Assembly: GCF_026212465.1 (NCBI RefSeq)
Contig: NC_080051.1
Location: 20,853,946 to 20,917,945, forward strand
Reading direction: 5' to 3'
From: Amaranthus tricolor
Lineage: Eukaryota > Streptophyta > Magnoliopsida > Caryophyllales > Amaranthaceae
DNA: 64,000 nt
The first letter of the stretch is position 1. Every line of letters starts with the position of its first letter. Below, one piece after another: positions 62,201 through 64,000 of the stretch. The notes beneath the pieces are model-generated. The model saw only the letters and a list, made by a program, of their open reading frames with translations, searched no databases and was not told where the DNA came from. The translations under genes were made by a program, and so were the position numbers.

Positions 62201-63606
62201 CAAATTTCAGCACAAAACATGCAATTAGGTTTATTTTCCGATTTTTTTAGTTTTTTTAATTAATTTTTTTCATTTTAATATAATTATTATTAATAATTTT
62301 AGTTTAGTAATATTAATATTTGATTTTATAATTAAAAATAGATTTTAGAGCATTTTTGTAATTTTATTAAAAAAAGATGCCGATACAAAAAAAGCTGACA
62401 ATTTTTAAAGATTGGGAAGAAAAATTAGGCTAATTCTTTTGAAAGGAGAGTATATGTGAATATAGGAGTAATCACATGCATGATCACTTTCAGATGCATC
62501 TCAAACGCATATGCAAAACACATTCAAGGTTACTAACCCTATTTTCTCTCTTTGTAATAGCCTCCACATAATTCTAATACTACTTTAAGCTTTATAATAC
62601 ATAGCCCACTGAATCAGTAGGCCGGGAATCCTAGCACAAGGGCAAAACATGTCTTCAACCCACACAATCAAAACTGAAAACTCGACAATACCCTTAGACT
62701 GATAAGCGCAAACGAGCAAGAGTGTTGCTCGAACGAGCTGCCACTACTATTGTTGCTGGTGCACTTGAACAAGACAGTCTCAAAGCACCCTACTTCATCT
62801 AATGACTCAAACTTCAATTGTTCATATTTCATTGTACACCCATTATAGTGCAACAGGTCACATCACTATATAACGATCGTATTGTAAAGATTTTTGATTT
62901 TACCGCGACTCAAAAAATATAGGCCGCTTTGACTACAGAATCATTCGTATTGGTCGTAAATCGCAATTGTTACCACGATCGTAACCAAAACCTTTTTTTT
63001 TCACTATAACACCCATCATCATTCTTCAATATGAATGTCATGGAGTGAGTTACAATGTGATCGTGATCATGATCATAAATTACATTTGATAGTTTGGTAC
63101 TTGGCATAACAATTAAGCATATATCATTGTTAAATTAGGATTCAAATATGCATAAGGATTATGTATAAGCATTAAAAATAGCACTAAAAATAAAATTAAG
63201 TTGAAAATTTATCATCAAATCACGCATTATTGTATCTACCAAGACTCTAAAATTACCATTTTTTAAAAATATTTATATGAATTATTCAACATATTTGAGA
63301 TTTAGAGTACTACATTTGATAGTTTACTAGAAATAATGAATATTGCAAATAATTGAAGAGGATGGAGTACTTAATTAGGAAATCAAAAAAACACATTTAT
63401 GTAAGGAAAAAAAAAATAGATATGGGTGGATGTAGTATTTCTATTTTCACATTTCTAAAATCATATAAGATTATTGATTAATAGGTGTATATATATCAAG
63501 TATGATCATCATTAAGCTACACAAACTAAAATAATTTTTCAAAAAAAAAGAGCAAAATTTACATAGGAATAAATAATACATCAACCTAAAAAAGAAAGTA
63601 AAAAAT
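62201..63606. other. Intergenic DNA upstream of the thionin-like gene
   Basis: No other gene is seen. Near 62,870-63,000, CGATCGTATTG and CGATCGTAACC words suggest a decayed transposon, with undefined ends. The region up to 63,606 must hold the promoter, but no element is certain. Confidence 0.35.
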
Positions 63607-63888
63607 ATGAAGGGGATTGAAATGAGAGGAATTATGATAAGTATAATGTTAGTAGTGATGTGCACATATGTACCTCAATCTGAAGCCTTTAAAGTAGATT
63701 GTTTTTTTGGGTGCATGAAGAATTGCTTAAAATCATATGGCTTTGTTATTTGCACTGCTACTTGCTTTAAAACATGTAAATCACCCACCCTTTCTGCTGA
63801 ATCCTGTCATCATACTTGTGCTGCTTCATTATGCACACATCTTAACAAAAACTCTGGTAATTATGTGACTAATTTATTACTCTTCTGA
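63607..63888 (+). CDS. Thionin-like cysteine-rich secreted peptide, probably partial
   Basis: A secretory signal of about 27 residues (MKGIEMRGIMISIMLVVMC, cleavage likely after SEA) is followed by a small mature domain with nine cysteines spaced C-x3-C-x3-C-x8-C-x3-C-x3-C-x9-C-x3-C-x4-C. The size, signal and paired C-x3-C pattern fit plant thionin-like proteins, a family of extracellular defence-related peptides. Membrane activity is known only for true thionins and is not shown here. Two starts are possible (63,607 or 63,625); the first is kept. The open frame stops at 63,888, but AACTCTG followed by GTAATTATG at 63,857 could be a splice donor. The last residues (about GNYVTNLLLF) may therefore be intron, with more exons beyond the window. 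Nine is an odd number of cysteines, which also hints that the chain is incomplete. Confidence 0.65.
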   Translation: MKGIEMRGIMISIMLVVMCTYVPQSEAFKVDCFFGCMKNCLKSYGFVICTATCFKTCKSPTLSAESCHHTCAASLCTHLNKNSGNYVTNLLLF

Positions 63889-64000
63889 CTCTATATTTAT
63901 TATACTGTTATTTGTTGTACATCTTATAATTTGTTTTTAAAAAATTACCTATAACAATGCAATTTATTCATGATTTTCCTTTAATAATCCTACCTATTGA

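Overview
This is AT-rich nuclear DNA from a plant, almost certainly a eudicot. The evidence is spliced genes with GT-AG introns, plant-only protein families, and dense plant transposons (Ty3 and Copia LTRs, TRIM/SMART elements, CACTA, hAT and Harbinger elements, an Au-like SINE). The repeat style recalls Caryophyllales (Amaranthaceae), but that is an impression and not a proof.

Host genes are sparse. Four look functional: a DUF662 coiled-coil protein (2,634-4,857, four exons), a ten-exon tRNA dimethylallyltransferase of the IPT2 type (21,394-29,846), a single-exon CBF/DREB1 transcription factor (37,797-38,537), and the first part of a cysteine-rich thionin-like secreted peptide at the right edge (63,607 onward). 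A second CBF copy (49,401-50,012) has lost DNA-contact arginines and its C-terminus, the latter to a 72-bp solo LTR.

The rest is mobile DNA, much of it nested. From 5,535 to 20,555 there are four layers: an old TRIM, a MITE inside it, a CACTA element inside the MITE, and a young, coding-intact Tekay/Del-like Ty3 chromovirus (8,611-19,668, target duplication AACTT) inside the CACTA. The chromovirus's right LTR has lost about 950 bp and gained an inverted copy of its own end, making 445-bp palindromic arms. A degenerate autonomous hAT transposon spans 53,069-59,010. It contains a 1.67-kb solo LTR and two very small LTR retrotransposons stacked head-on. Three smaller hAT-like elements (32,931; 45,621; 59,572) share its end architecture, but each has a different reiterated subterminal word.

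Long TA microsatellites, minisatellite-bearing MITEs and a 1.3-kb CTAATACGA array fill much of the remainder. Nothing here forms an operon or a multi-gene pathway. The clearest host-gene relationship is the CBF duplication. No wholly new coding system was found. The most novel items are the palindromic LTR, the acidic ORF upstream of gag, the LTR-truncated CBF, the composite TRIM and the hAT family with diversified end motifs. All exon boundaries and alignments were made by eye.
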